This document shows positions 45,266 to 52,959 of a stretch of 64,000 nt of DNA, in pieces. A program made the translations under genes and the position numbers. Origin of the DNA: Anaerococcus tetradius ATCC 35098 (GTDB lineage Bacteria > Bacillota > Clostridia > Tissierellales > Peptoniphilaceae); the NCBI RefSeq assembly GCF_000159095.1, contig NZ_GG666297.1, positions 284,034-348,033 on the forward strand. Direction: 5' to 3'. Under the pieces are notes generated by a model. The model searched no databases and was not told the origin of the DNA. It saw only the letters and a program-made list of their open reading frames with translations. Position 1 is the stretch's first letter. Every line of letters begins with the position of its first letter.

Positions 45266-46468
45266 ATGAAAGTAAAAGGTATGGATTATAAATTTAAATG
45301 GAAAAATGATGGAAGATTAAAGCTTTGTATAGGGCTTGGAACAAGACCAGAAATAATAAGACTTGCTGCAGTAATTAAAAAATGTATAGAATACTTTGAT
45401 ACTTGTGTTATATACTATAATCAGAACTGGGATAAAAACCTAAGTACTGTTTTTTGGGAAGATTTTGAGCTTGAGAATTCAAATGGTGATTTTGGACCTG
45501 ATATTCTTGTTCCTGTTGTAGGAGAAAATCTTGGACAGACCTGTGGTAATATTCTTTCAAGAAGTTATGAATTATTAAATGAATTAAATCCTGAAGGATA
45601 TTTGGTACTAGGAGATACAAATTCATGTTTGTCAGCTATATCTGCTAAAAGACTTCATATTCCACTGTTTCATATGGAAGCAGGGAATAGGTGTAAAGAT
45701 GAATGCCTACCTGAGGAAACTAATAGAAGAATTGTTGATGTAATATCAGACGTCAATCTACCTTACTCTGAAAGAGCAAGAGACTATCTTATTGAGATGG
45801 GTATGCCTAAAGAAAGAACATTTGTTACTGGTTCACCGATGGCAGAAGTTTTGTCCATGAATTTAGAAAAGATAAGAAAAAGCGATATTTTATCTAGACT
45901 TGGATTAGAAAAAAACAATTATATTTTACTTTCAGCTCACAGGGAAGAGAATATAGATACAGAGAAAAATTTTCTTAGTTTGTTTAATGCAATAAATAGT
46001 TTAGCTGAAAAATATGATATGCCAATATTATATTCATGCCACCCTAGATCTAAAAATAGGTTGGAGTCATGCGGATTTAAATTAGATAAAAGAGTAAGGG
46101 TAAATGAACCTCTTGGATTTAATGATTATAACAATCTTCAAATGAATGCTTTAGCCATAGTTAGTGACAGCGGTACCTTACCTGAAGAGTCTAGTTATTA
46201 CTTATCAATAAATGAACCTATAGCGGCTGTGTGTATCCGAACATCTACAGAAAGACCTGAAGCATTAGAAGCAGGAGATTTTATACTTGCAGGTATAAGT
46301 AGCAGAGAACTTATAAATGCTACAGAAATGGCTATAGATATGAAGCAAAGAAGCATATTTGGTAAACCAAGTCCAGACTATACGGACAAAATAGTCTCAA
46401 TGAAAGTTGTAAGAATTATTCAAGGATATGTAAATGTAGTTAACAAGATGGTTTGGAGAAAAAATTAG
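45266..46468 (+). CDS. capG: UDP-sugar 2-epimerase (CapG/FnlC, WecB family)
   Basis: The 400-residue enzyme is a non-hydrolysing UDP-N-acetylamino-sugar 2-epimerase. It shows GLGTRPEIIRLAAVI, VLGDTNSCLSAISAKRLHIPLFHMEAGNRC, LPEETNRRIVDVISDVNLPYSE and SCHPRSKNRLE. It carries out the last step to UDP-L-FucNAc. The order here is capE-capG-capF, whereas in Staphylococcus aureus it is capE-capF-capG. The ribosome site is weak and ATG 45281 is an alternative start. Confidence 0.92.
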   Translation: MKVKGMDYKFKWKNDGRLKLCIGLGTRPEIIRLAAVIKKCIEYFDTCVIYYNQNWDKNLSTVFWEDFELENSNGDFGPDILVPVVGENLGQTCGNILSRSYELLNELNPEGYLVLGDTNSCLSAISAKRLHIPLFHMEAGNRCKDECLPEETNRRIVDVISDVNLPYSERARDYLIEMGMPKERTFVTGSPMAEVLSMNLEKIRKSDILSRLGLEKNNYILLSAHREENIDTEKNFLSLFNAINSLAEKYDMPILYSCHPRSKNRLESCGFKLDKRVRVNEPLGFNDYNNLQMNALAIVSDSGTLPEESSYYLSINEPIAAVCIRTSTERPEALEAGDFILAGISSRELINATEMAIDMKQRSIFGKPSPDYTDKIVSMKVVRIIQGYVNVVNKMVWRKN

Positions 46469-46490
46469 TTAGTTTGGGGGAGGTTTTCTA

Positions 46491-47687
46491 ATGAATATTC
46501 TTGTTACAGGCTCAAAGGGAATGGTTGGGACTTCGCTTGTAAATAACTTAAAAAATATAAGGGATGGGAAAAATAGAACTAGACCTAATATAAATATAGA
46601 TGAAATTTATGAGTATGACATTGATAGCAGAGAGGAAGATTTATTCGAATATTGTAAAAAAGCTGATTTTGTATTTAATCTAGCTGGAGTGAACAGACCC
46701 GAGAATCAAGAAGATTTTATGAAGGGAAACTTTGGATTTGCAAGCGTACTATTAAATACCTTGAAAAAATATAATAACAGAGCAGGAATAATGTTATCAT
46801 CATCTATCCAAGCTACGCTCTCTGGCCGATTTGCCGACAGTGAGTATGGTAGGAGCAAAAAATCTGGTGAAGAATTATTCTTTGAATATCAAAAAGAAAC
46901 AGGAGTTCCTGTATTTGTGTATAGATTCCCTAATCTTATGGGTCATTCCAGACCAAAATATAATAGCGCTATTAGTACATTTTGTTGGGCAGTTGCCAAC
47001 GACGAAAATTTCACAATTAACGATAGACACACAGAGCTTGAAGTTTTGTATATAGATGATTTAATTGAAGGAATGTTTGATTTACTCGAAGGGAAAGAAA
47101 AACATTGTGAGTACAGTGGAGTGGATGCTATTGTAGATGATGATGGGAGATACTGTTTTATTCCAACAACTCATAAAGTAACATTGGGTGAAATAGTTGA
47201 CTTACTTAAAAAGTTTAAAAATCAGCCTATTAGTCTAATGATGCCCAAAATGCCAGAAAGTTCATTTGCAAAGAAGCTATTTAGTTTATACTTGACATAT
47301 CTCCCTAAAGATAAATTCAAATATAATCTTAAGATGAATACTGATAATAGAGGAAGCTTTACAGAGCTAGTTCATACTGAAGACTGCGGTCAAGTATCAA
47401 TTAATATTAGCAAACCAGGTATTACTAAGGGTCAACATTGGCACAATTCTAAATGGGAACAATTCATTGTTGTTCATGGGCATGGGCTTATACAAGAGAG
47501 ATGTATAAATACAGGTGAGTTTGTTGAATTTGAAGTAAGTGGAGATAAAATCGAAGCTATCTATATGATTCCAGGCTGGACTCATAATATTATTAATTTA
47601 TCTGAAACTGAAGATTTAGTCACAGTAATGACTTGTAATGAAATATTTGATAAAGATAAGCCTGATACATATTTTGAAGAAGTATAA
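46491..47687 (+). CDS. capF: Bifunctional UDP-sugar reductase/3-epimerase (CapF/FnlB)
   Basis: The 398-residue protein joins an N-terminal NADPH-dependent reductase domain (ILVTGSKGMVGTSLVNNL, FNLAGVNRPENQEDF, SEYGRSKKSGEELFF) to a C-terminal cupin epimerase domain (KPGITKGQHWHNSKWEQFIVVHG, YMIPGWTHNIINLS). It reduces the intermediate between CapE and CapG. GGGGGAGGTTTTCTA precedes the ATG. The last 137 bp are repeated at 48411-48547, downstream of tagD. Confidence 0.94.
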   Translation: MNILVTGSKGMVGTSLVNNLKNIRDGKNRTRPNINIDEIYEYDIDSREEDLFEYCKKADFVFNLAGVNRPENQEDFMKGNFGFASVLLNTLKKYNNRAGIMLSSSIQATLSGRFADSEYGRSKKSGEELFFEYQKETGVPVFVYRFPNLMGHSRPKYNSAISTFCWAVANDENFTINDRHTELEVLYIDDLIEGMFDLLEGKEKHCEYSGVDAIVDDDGRYCFIPTTHKVTLGEIVDLLKKFKNQPISLMMPKMPESSFAKKLFSLYLTYLPKDKFKYNLKMNTDNRGSFTELVHTEDCGQVSINISKPGITKGQHWHNSKWEQFIVVHGHGLIQERCINTGEFVEFEVSGDKIEAIYMIPGWTHNIINLSETEDLVTVMTCNEIFDKDKPDTYFEEV

Positions 47688-47758
47688 TATAAAAGTTGAT
47701 AGATTAAGTTACTTAAATTAGCGCAGCATTTAAAATTCCAATATAAAACTTATTAGAA

Positions 47759-47786
47759 TTGCCTTATTATTTCTTTACATTATAAT
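47759..47786 (+). promoter_or_regulatory. Candidate tagD promoter
   Basis: TTGCCT (47759-47764) and TATAAT (47781-47786) are 16 bp apart, 20 bp before the tagD start. It would let tagD be expressed independently of the long upstream operon. Confidence 0.5.
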
Positions 47787-47806
47787 ATTACTTGAAGGGA
47801 GGTATT

Positions 47807-48208
47807 ATGAAACGAATAATAACTTATGGTACATTTGACTTGATACATTATGGACATATTAATTTATTAGAAAGAGCAAAAGCTTTAGGTGATTATTTAA
47901 TTGTAGCTATTTCTACTGACGAATTTAATAATTACGAAAAACATAAGAAAACATATTTTACTTATGAACAACGTAAAAGATTGGTAGAAGCCCTAAGATG
48001 TGTCGATTTAGTAATTCCTGAGAAAAATTGGGATCAAAAAAAAACAGATGTTCACCTCTATGATATAGATACATTTGTAATTGGTGATGATTGGAAAGGG
48101 AAATTTGATTTTCTTGAAGATGAAGGGGTTGAGGTTGTATATCTCCCAAGGACCCCTGAAATTAGTACTACACAAATAAAGAGAGACTTAAACAATAGAA
48201 ATAATTAA
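47807..48208 (+). CDS. tagD: Glycerol-3-phosphate cytidylyltransferase
   Basis: This 133-residue enzyme makes CDP-glycerol from CTP and glycerol 3-phosphate. The nucleotidyltransferase motifs are TYGTFDLIHYGHINLL (HxGH-type) and RTPEISTTQIK. I start at ATG 47807 after GAAGGGAGGT; the upstream in-frame TTG only adds the ribosome site itself. It supplies the CDP-glycerol transferase at 43023. It has its own promoter and terminator and sits between two copies of the capF 3' end, so it looks like a later insertion. Confidence 0.95.
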   Translation: MKRIITYGTFDLIHYGHINLLERAKALGDYLIVAISTDEFNNYEKHKKTYFTYEQRKRLVEALRCVDLVIPEKNWDQKKTDVHLYDIDTFVIGDDWKGKFDFLEDEGVEVVYLPRTPEISTTQIKRDLNNRNN

Positions 48209-48301
48209 TATATATCGTTGTAGAAAATAATAACTATAATTTGCAAATTTATGATACTAAAGAAGATTCTAGGGTCTCAAAATAATGGTTGGATTTCAAA
48301 A

Positions 48302-48346
48302 CGTGTTGGCGAAAGTTTATGATGCTTTTGTCAACACGATTTTTAA
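48302..48346 (+). terminator. tagD terminator
   Basis: CGTGTTG (48302-48308) pairs with CAACACG (48332-48338), with a second inner stem of GCGAAAG and CTTTTGT, followed by ATTTTTAAT. Confidence 0.8.
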
Positions 48347-48410
48347 TTAAAATAAAAGAAATCGTTAATCATTTAATGTACAAATAAATTAACAACAACT
48401 TAAAAAGAAG

Positions 48411-48550
48411 AAATCGAAGTTATCTATATGATTCCAGGCTGGACTCATAATATTATTAATTTATCTGAAACTGAAGATTTAGCCACAGTAATGACTTGTA
48501 ATGAAATATTTGATAAAGATAAGCCTGATACATATTTTGAAGAAGTTTAA
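48411..48550 (+). pseudogene. Duplicated 3' end of capF
   Basis: These bases repeat 47548-47684 with two substitutions and would encode IEVIYMIPGWTHNIINLS to DTYFEEV and a stop. There is no start codon or upstream domain. It lies after the tagD terminator and directly before the terminator at 48549, which probably was the original end of the capF transcript. Confidence 0.9.
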
Positions 48551-48572
48551 AAGGAGAGCAATCTCTCCTTTT
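48549..48572. terminator. Terminator between the capsule operon and ugd
   Basis: AAAAGGAGAG (48549-48558) pairs with CTCTCCTTTT (48563-48572). The U-rich arms allow it to work for both convergent transcripts. Confidence 0.8.
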
Positions 48573-48575
48573 AAG

Positions 48576-50054
48576 CTAATCTCTTTTAAATATATCTCTA
48601 GTATAAACTTTATCTATCACATCATCTAATTCTGAGTCATATCTATTAGCTATGATTGCTTGGCTATTTTTTTTGAATTTTTTTAGGTTATTTACTACTA
48701 GTGATCCGAAGAAGGTGTCGCTGTCTTTTAGGGTTGGTTCGTAGATTATTACTTTTGCTCCCTTTGCCTTTATTCTTTTCATTACTCCTTGGATGGAGGA
48801 TTGGCGGAAGTTATCGGAGTTTGATTTCATTGTTAGACGGTAGACTCCTATGGTGCAGTCTTTTTCCATTTCTGGTTGGTAGTCGCCATCTGAGTTATAA
48901 TCGTAGTAGCCAGCTATACTTAGGACTTGGTCGGCTATGAAGTCTTTTCTTGTCCTGTTGGATTGGACAATGGCGGAGATCATATTTTGTGGGACTTGGT
49001 CGAAGTTGGCTAGGAGTTGTTTGGTATCTTTTGGTAGGCAGTAGCCACCGTAGCCGAAGGATGGATTGTTGTAGTGGCTACCTATTCTTGGATCTAGGCA
49101 TACTCCTCTTATTATTTCTTCTGTGTTTAGATTTTTGCTTTCAGCATAGGTATCTAGTTCGTTAAAGTAGGATACCCTAAGGGCAAGGTAGGTGTTAGCG
49201 AAAAGCTTTACTGCTTCTGCTTCTGTAAAGCCCATAAAGAGGGTTTCTATATCCTTTTTGATTGCCCCTTGTCTTAAAAGATTTGCAAAGATTTCTGCCT
49301 TTTCTCTACTTTTTTCATCGCAAGATACTATTATCCTTGATGGGTATAGGTTATCGTAAAGGGCCTTGGACTCTCTAAGAAATTCTGGGCTAAAGATTAT
49401 ATTTTCAGTGTGATATTTTTCTCTGACAAACTTGGTGTAGCCAACGGGAATAGTCGATTTGATGATCATCATAGCCTTAGGATTTACCTTTAGGACTAAT
49501 TCAATTACAGCCTCTACTGCTGAGCAATCGAAGAAGTTCTTCTTGCTATCGTAGTTGGTAGGAGCTGCGATTACGACAAAGTCGGCGTCCTTGTAGGCAG
49601 ACTCACCATCAAGAGTCGCTACTAGATCGAGGTCTTTTTCGGCTAGGTATTTTTCTATATAGTCGTCTTGGATAGGGGAGATTTTCTTGTTGATTAGGTC
49701 TACCTTCTCTGGGACTATGTCTACTGCTTCTACATGGTTGTGTTGGGAAAGAAGGGTCGCTATGGACATTCCTACATAGCCTGTACCTGCGACTGCAATC
49801 TTGTATTTTTTATCAATTGGGATAATATTTTCTGCCTTTTCTTCTTCTTCGAAGAGGTCCACAATTTCAAAATGAAGGACTTCGCCAATGGCTTGGAGCT
49901 GGTCGATAGAAGGAGTGTAGTCAGCTTGTTCTAGGCGACTGATCATAGCCCTGTTGATGCCGGTCATCTCGGCAAGCTTAGCCTGGGTGAGTCCCATCTC
50001 TTTTCTTTTGTTGATGACAGTATCTGCCATTTTTTCTATTGATAGTTTTTTCAT
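48576..50054 (-). CDS. ugd: UDP-glucose 6-dehydrogenase with an N-terminal XRE-type helix-turn-helix domain
   Basis: The 492-residue protein begins with a Cro/XRE helix-turn-helix (about 8-66: [36 protein letters not shown]). A short acidic linker leads to a full E. coli Ugd-like enzyme: [37 protein letters not shown], and [12 protein letters not shown] with the catalytic Cys. It makes UDP-glucuronate. Fusion of a DNA-binding domain to the enzyme is unusual and suggests it regulates a gene according to UDP-glucose or NAD state. An extra ~18 residues ([13 protein letters not shown]) lie before the C-terminal domain. It is transcribed towards the capsule operon. Confidence 0.93.
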   Translation of the reverse strand: MKKLSIEKMADTVINKRKEMGLTQAKLAEMTGINRAMISRLEQADYTPSIDQLQAIGEVLHFEIVDLFEEEEKAENIIPIDKKYKIAVAGTGYVGMSIATLLSQHNHVEAVDIVPEKVDLINKKISPIQDDYIEKYLAEKDLDLVATLDGESAYKDADFVVIAAPTNYDSKKNFFDCSAVEAVIELVLKVNPKAMMIIKSTIPVGYTKFVREKYHTENIIFSPEFLRESKALYDNLYPSRIIVSCDEKSREKAEIFANLLRQGAIKKDIETLFMGFTEAEAVKLFANTYLALRVSYFNELDTYAESKNLNTEEIIRGVCLDPRIGSHYNNPSFGYGGYCLPKDTKQLLANFDQVPQNMISAIVQSNRTRKDFIADQVLSIAGYYDYNSDGDYQPEMEKDCTIGVYRLTMKSNSDNFRQSSIQGVMKRIKAKGAKVIIYEPTLKDSDTFFGSLVVNNLKKFKKNSQAIIANRYDSELDDVIDKVYTRDIFKRD

Positions 50055-50085
50055 TACTTCTCCTAATTAGTCTTTTGATGTTAGT

Positions 50086-50113
50086 ATCATATTCCTTAGA
50101 GGAGAAATGTCAA
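50086..50113 (-). promoter_or_regulatory. Promoter of the HTH-ugd gene
   Basis: On the minus strand TTGACA (50113-50108) and TATGAT (50091-50086) are 16 bp apart. The leader to the ATG is about 25 nt and contains AGGAGAAG. Confidence 0.75.
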
Positions 50114-50204
50114 TATAAATAACACAAAATAATATTTGTATGATTAATTTTATTGCATTGAGTTTTTGAGTAACATTTCAACTGATCTTATTTGTAAATG
50201 AATC

Positions 50205-50625
50205 ATTTTTCTTGACGTCTTAATGTTTCATGACTCTGAGAATTACTAGTTAGATTTCTCGTCGCTTCCCCGTGGAAGCTCTGTCGAAATGACACACACC
50301 TGTCATCATTAATGGAGTTGTCCCAATGAGTGTAACGAATTGAGGAAACTCCTTAATCGAGGCTTTTCGAGATGAGCATTTATATATTTAAGCGAATCCG
50401 AAAACTACCGTCGAGGAGCGAAGCGACGTGATGATCTCTTTCTTTGACGTCATATATTTACTTAGGTCTTAGATAAACTAATCAGATTCCTCGTCGAAAT
50501 CTGCGATTTCTCTGTCGACGGTAGTTTGCGGGCTAAGGTCTAGCGACCTTCACCTCGCAAAGCCTCGATTAAGGTCTGCCATCAATTCACTTGCGTTTAT
50601 TGTGGTCAGGACCATTATTAATTGT
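50205..50625. repeat. Mosaic intergenic hairpin repeats, tract 3 (mostly inverted)
   Basis: The tract holds the same modules as tracts 1 and 2, on the opposite strand. One is a GATTTCTCGTCGCTTCC unit near 50255; another is a GATTCCTCGTCGAAATC unit near 50485. The ~103-bp segment at 50515-50617 is the reverse complement of 27301-27402. No gene is seen between 50055 and 50630. Confidence 0.8.
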
Positions 50626-50630
50626 GTGAC

Positions 50631-51143
50631 TTATATAGTTTGATATACTTTCCTAAGCTCCTTTATTCCTAGACTTAGGCGGTTGGCTACTGTTTTTGGG
50701 GAGAGGTTCATTTTTTGACCTATTTCTTTGTTTGTTAGGTCTTGGTAGTATTTTAGTTTTAGGATGAGGGAGTTTTTCTTATCGATTTTTTCCAAGCTTT
50801 TTCTTATTTTTTTCTCTTCTTCTTTTTTGACTAAGTTATTTTCAAGGTCAGCCTTCCCTGGTATTTCTTCTATTATTTCTACGCCCTTGTCGTTTTTCTC
50901 GTAAATTGAAGTCGGTCTTTTCACCTTTGCCTTGTCTAGGAAGTAGTAGCGGAGCTTGTTTTGTAGATAGTTACCAAAAGTTCCCCTTCCTTGTTCATAG
51001 CTTCCTATGGCATCAATCAGGATCATCCTTGCTTCATCTATTGCCTCATCTTCTTCGAAGGCGCTGAATTTTTTTACTGTTTTAAGTATTAGTGGCTTGT
51101 AAGCTGCCATTATTCTCTCAGAATTGTCTAAAGTTATTTTCAT
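50631..51143 (-). CDS. Small sigma-70 family RNA polymerase sigma factor
   Basis: The 170-residue protein has sigma region 2 at about 10-75 (AAYKPLILKTVKKFS, DEAIDEARMILIDAIGSYEQGRGTFGNYLQNKLRYYF) and region 4 at about 112-165 (IDKKNSLILKLKYYQDLTNKEIGQKMNLSPKTVANRLSLG). It lacks the other domains, as in ECF-like factors. I start at 51143 because AAAGGAAATATT lies before that ATG; an upstream in-frame ATG lacks a site. It faces the YvrJ-amidase-DUF1659-DUF2922 genes and is the obvious candidate to transcribe them. No anti-sigma gene is adjacent. Confidence 0.88.
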   Translation of the reverse strand: MKITLDNSERIMAAYKPLILKTVKKFSAFEEDEAIDEARMILIDAIGSYEQGRGTFGNYLQNKLRYYFLDKAKVKRPTSIYEKNDKGVEIIEEIPGKADLENNLVKKEEEKKIRKSLEKIDKKNSLILKLKYYQDLTNKEIGQKMNLSPKTVANRLSLGIKELRKVYQTI

Positions 51144-51303
51144 AATATTTCCTTTCCGAGAGCTCTCTTTTGTCGACATCATAATCATAAATGAAATGGC
51201 ATAAAAAGTTTAATCGGCCTAAGGCTTGATAGTTTCCTACGTGAACTTTAAAAGGCTTTTATAAAAACAAAACAGACAATTAAAGGCTAAAAACCTGATA
51301 ATA

Positions 51304-51338
51304 GGGAAAGATAAGCCCATTTTTTCTATATATAGGTG
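51304..51338 (+). promoter_or_regulatory. Candidate alternative-sigma promoter 1
   Basis: GGGAA (51304-51308) is followed after 17 bp by CTATATATAGG (51326-51336). The block TTTTTCTATATATAGGTG recurs exactly at 52436-52453 upstream of the DUF1659 gene, again with GGGAA 16 bp before the palindromic core. These are the only two copies I see. An AAAGGAGG follows at 51340 but leads only to a three-codon frame. Confidence 0.65.
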
Positions 51339-51507
51339 AAAGGAGGTTAATACTTGCGAGAGTAAGGAGAAAATTTTAAAGAAGGGAGTGGCGCACTTTC
51401 TTAATCTCTTGAGAATAGCTTTGTGATATTTAAGTTAAGTCAACTAAGGATTTATGCCTTTTAGTTTGTCTTCTTAAATGAGATTACATTGATAGATTTT
51501 TAAGAAA

Positions 51508-51541
51508 AGGACGAAATTTTGCCTAGAGCAAAAAACGTCCT
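51508..51541 (+). other. Hairpin in the leader of the yvrJ-like gene
   Basis: AGGACG and CGTCCT enclose an inner stem TTTTGC/GCAAAA with loop CTAGA. It ends 15 bp before the yvrJ-like ATG, which has no clear ribosome site of its own. The ~170 nt between the promoter motif and this hairpin hold no convincing gene. Confidence 0.5.
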
Positions 51542-51556
51542 CATGCCTAGAAAACT

Positions 51557-51694
51557 ATGGACATCATTAAAATAATTAGTGAACTTGGCTTTCCTGTCGC
51601 CATTTGTCTAATTTTAATCTTTCAAATCAATGGAAAGATAGACAGGATATTGATAGATACTAAGGAAATAAAAAGCAAAATCGGCCTAGTCTAA
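51557..51694 (+). CDS. YvrJ-like small membrane protein
   Basis: The 45-residue protein begins MDIIKIISELGFPVAICLIL, one hydrophobic helix (about 8-24), followed by an amphipathic charged tail (NGKIDRILIDTKEIKSKIG). The ISxxGFPxAIxxxL helix then GKID layout matches the YvrJ family; a BhlA/UviB-type holin-like peptide is a related reading. Its role is unknown. It is 20 bp upstream of an amidase gene, the arrangement of a small lysis cassette. No ribosome site is obvious. Confidence 0.7.
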   Translation: MDIIKIISELGFPVAICLILIFQINGKIDRILIDTKEIKSKIGLV

Positions 51695-51714
51695 GACTGG
51701 GCCAAGGAGGTAAG

Positions 51715-52404
51715 ATGACAAAAATTGACAAGATGATTGACTTTGCCATGTCCAAACATGGCAGGGTCAGCTATTCTATGGCCTATCCTCAAAGGTTGGG
51801 GCCAGAAGCTATGGACTGTTCGTCCTTTGTCTACTATTCATTAATAGCCGGGGGATTTCTTCCCCCATCAACTAGGATTGGCAATACCGAATCCCTCTAC
51901 AAGCTAAGGGGGAGTGTCCTAACAGAAATTTATGACTATAACAAGGTACGTAGGGGAGACATTTTCATAAGAGGAGTGGAGGGACACTCTGCTGGAGCCT
52001 ACGGCCATACGGGGATTTTCCTAAGGAAGGGATCAATTATCCACTGTAACTACACAAACAATGGTGTATCAATCAATGATGAATCATCCTATATAGGCTA
52101 CTATCTCGACTGTAAGCGTTCCTGTGAGGAAAGATACTTTAGACCCATAGAAAATGGGAAGGATGAAAGGCTTGGGATTTGGAAAAAGGGAAGAGCCCTT
52201 GTCCACGCCATTAGCAATGTAAGGGAGAGACCCACGACTAAAAGTAACATTGTAACCCACTACTATCCAGATGACACCATAAACTACGACTTTCTCGTAA
52301 AAAGTGATGGATACTTTTGGCTATCCTATATAGGAAATGAAAGCGGTCTAAGAAGATACGTTGCCTACGCTGATGATGAGGGCAACTCTTGGATAGATGT
52401 TTAA
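51715..52404 (+). CDS. Peptidoglycan amidohydrolase (NlpC/P60-like, phage lysin type) with SH3 domain
   Basis: The 229-residue protein has a cysteine peptidase-type domain at 1-140: the Cys in AMDCSSFVYYSLIAGG, RRGDIFIRG, and the His segment YGHTGIFLRKGSIIHCNY. A bacterial SH3-like domain follows at about 150-229 (ALVHAISNVRERPTTKSN, GYFWLSYIG). It resembles Amidase_5/NlpC-type lysins of phages. There is no signal peptide, so it would need a holin or lysis to reach the wall. CCAAGGAGGTAAG precedes the ATG. Confidence 0.87.
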   Translation: MTKIDKMIDFAMSKHGRVSYSMAYPQRLGPEAMDCSSFVYYSLIAGGFLPPSTRIGNTESLYKLRGSVLTEIYDYNKVRRGDIFIRGVEGHSAGAYGHTGIFLRKGSIIHCNYTNNGVSINDESSYIGYYLDCKRSCEERYFRPIENGKDERLGIWKKGRALVHAISNVRERPTTKSNIVTHYYPDDTINYDFLVKSDGYFWLSYIGNESGLRRYVAYADDEGNSWIDV

Positions 52405-52419
52405 AAAAATAAAAAAATC

Positions 52420-52453
52420 GGGAAGAATTGAGAGATTTTTCTATATATAGGTG
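52420..52453 (+). promoter_or_regulatory. Candidate alternative-sigma promoter 2
   Basis: GGGAA at 52420-52424 and CTATATATAGG at 52441-52451 are 16 bp apart, repeating the arrangement at 51304-51338. It lies 38 bp before the DUF1659 start codon, in a short intergenic gap, which favours a promoter over a chance repeat. Confidence 0.65.
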
Positions 52454-52491
52454 TAGGGCCTACAAAATAAGAAAAATAAAAGGAGAAAAAA

Positions 52492-52683
52492 ATGAAAGTA
52501 AAAATTATGTATGAATTGGCAGATAAGCTAAGTGGAAAAATCAAGAAAGCATCAAAAACATTCTCAAACTTTGTAAAAGGTATATCAGATGAAAGCCTAA
52601 AGGAATTCGTAAGAGCCTATACTAGCCTAATGGATGTAGAAAAAGAAGTTGCCATGAAAATCGTAACAAGTGAATTAGCATAA
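52492..52683 (+). CDS. DUF1659-like small protein
   Basis: This 63-residue protein (KIMYELADKLSGKIKKASKTF, then SLKEFVRAYTSLMDVEKEVAMKIV) fits the DUF1659 family, which has no assigned function. It is soluble and basic with two likely helices in the second half. It is preceded by AAAGGAGAAA and by the second promoter-like motif, and followed 14 bp later by a DUF2922 gene, its usual partner. Confidence 0.7.
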   Translation: MKVKIMYELADKLSGKIKKASKTFSNFVKGISDESLKEFVRAYTSLMDVEKEVAMKIVTSELA

Positions 52684-52697
52684 GGAGGAAATAGAAT

Positions 52698-52919
52698 ATG
52701 AATCAAGTATTAAAGCTACAATTTGCAGATGAACAAGGAGCAAAAAGGATTATATCAATAGATAAGCCAAAAGGAAATTTGGATGAAAATGCCATAAACA
52801 AGGCCATGGATGAAATTATAGCATCAGGCTCCCTAGCCACCAAAAATGGTAAGCTAACAAAAAAAGTAAAAGCCTATCTAGAAACAATTGAAATCAAAGA
52901 ATACAAGATAAACAAATAA
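52698..52919 (+). CDS. DUF2922-like small protein
   Basis: The 73-residue protein (LKLQFADEQGAKRIISIDKP, ENAINKAMDEIIASGSLATK, YLETIEIKEYKI) fits DUF2922. The family is a short alpha/beta protein of unknown role, usually encoded beside DUF1659. AAGGAGGAAATAG precedes the ATG. A GAAA-loop terminator closes the module directly after it. Confidence 0.75.
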   Translation: MNQVLKLQFADEQGAKRIISIDKPKGNLDENAINKAMDEIIASGSLATKNGKLTKKVKAYLETIEIKEYKINK

Positions 52920-52932
52920 GAAGAAAAGAGGA

Positions 52933-52957
52933 AAAGCCAGCGAAAGCTGGCTTTTTT
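52933..52957 (+). terminator. Terminator of the DUF1659-DUF2922 transcript
   Basis: AAAGCCAGC and GCTGGCTTT form a 9-bp stem capped by GAAA and followed by TTTG. Confidence 0.92.
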
Positions 52958-52959
52958 GC

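Noticed and set aside
48411..48550. A separate small gene encoding a cupin fragment
   Set aside because: It is a direct copy of the capF tail with no start codon or ribosome site.
48701..49165. Two plus-strand open frames inside the ugd region rich in Leu, Arg and Gly
   Set aside because: They are shadows of the ugd coding strand; composition and lack of start signals do not support genes.
51353..51420. Very short frames after the strong AAAGGAGG in the YvrJ leader
   Set aside because: The possible peptides are only 3 to 12 codons long with no similarity or good spacing, so I do not call a gene.
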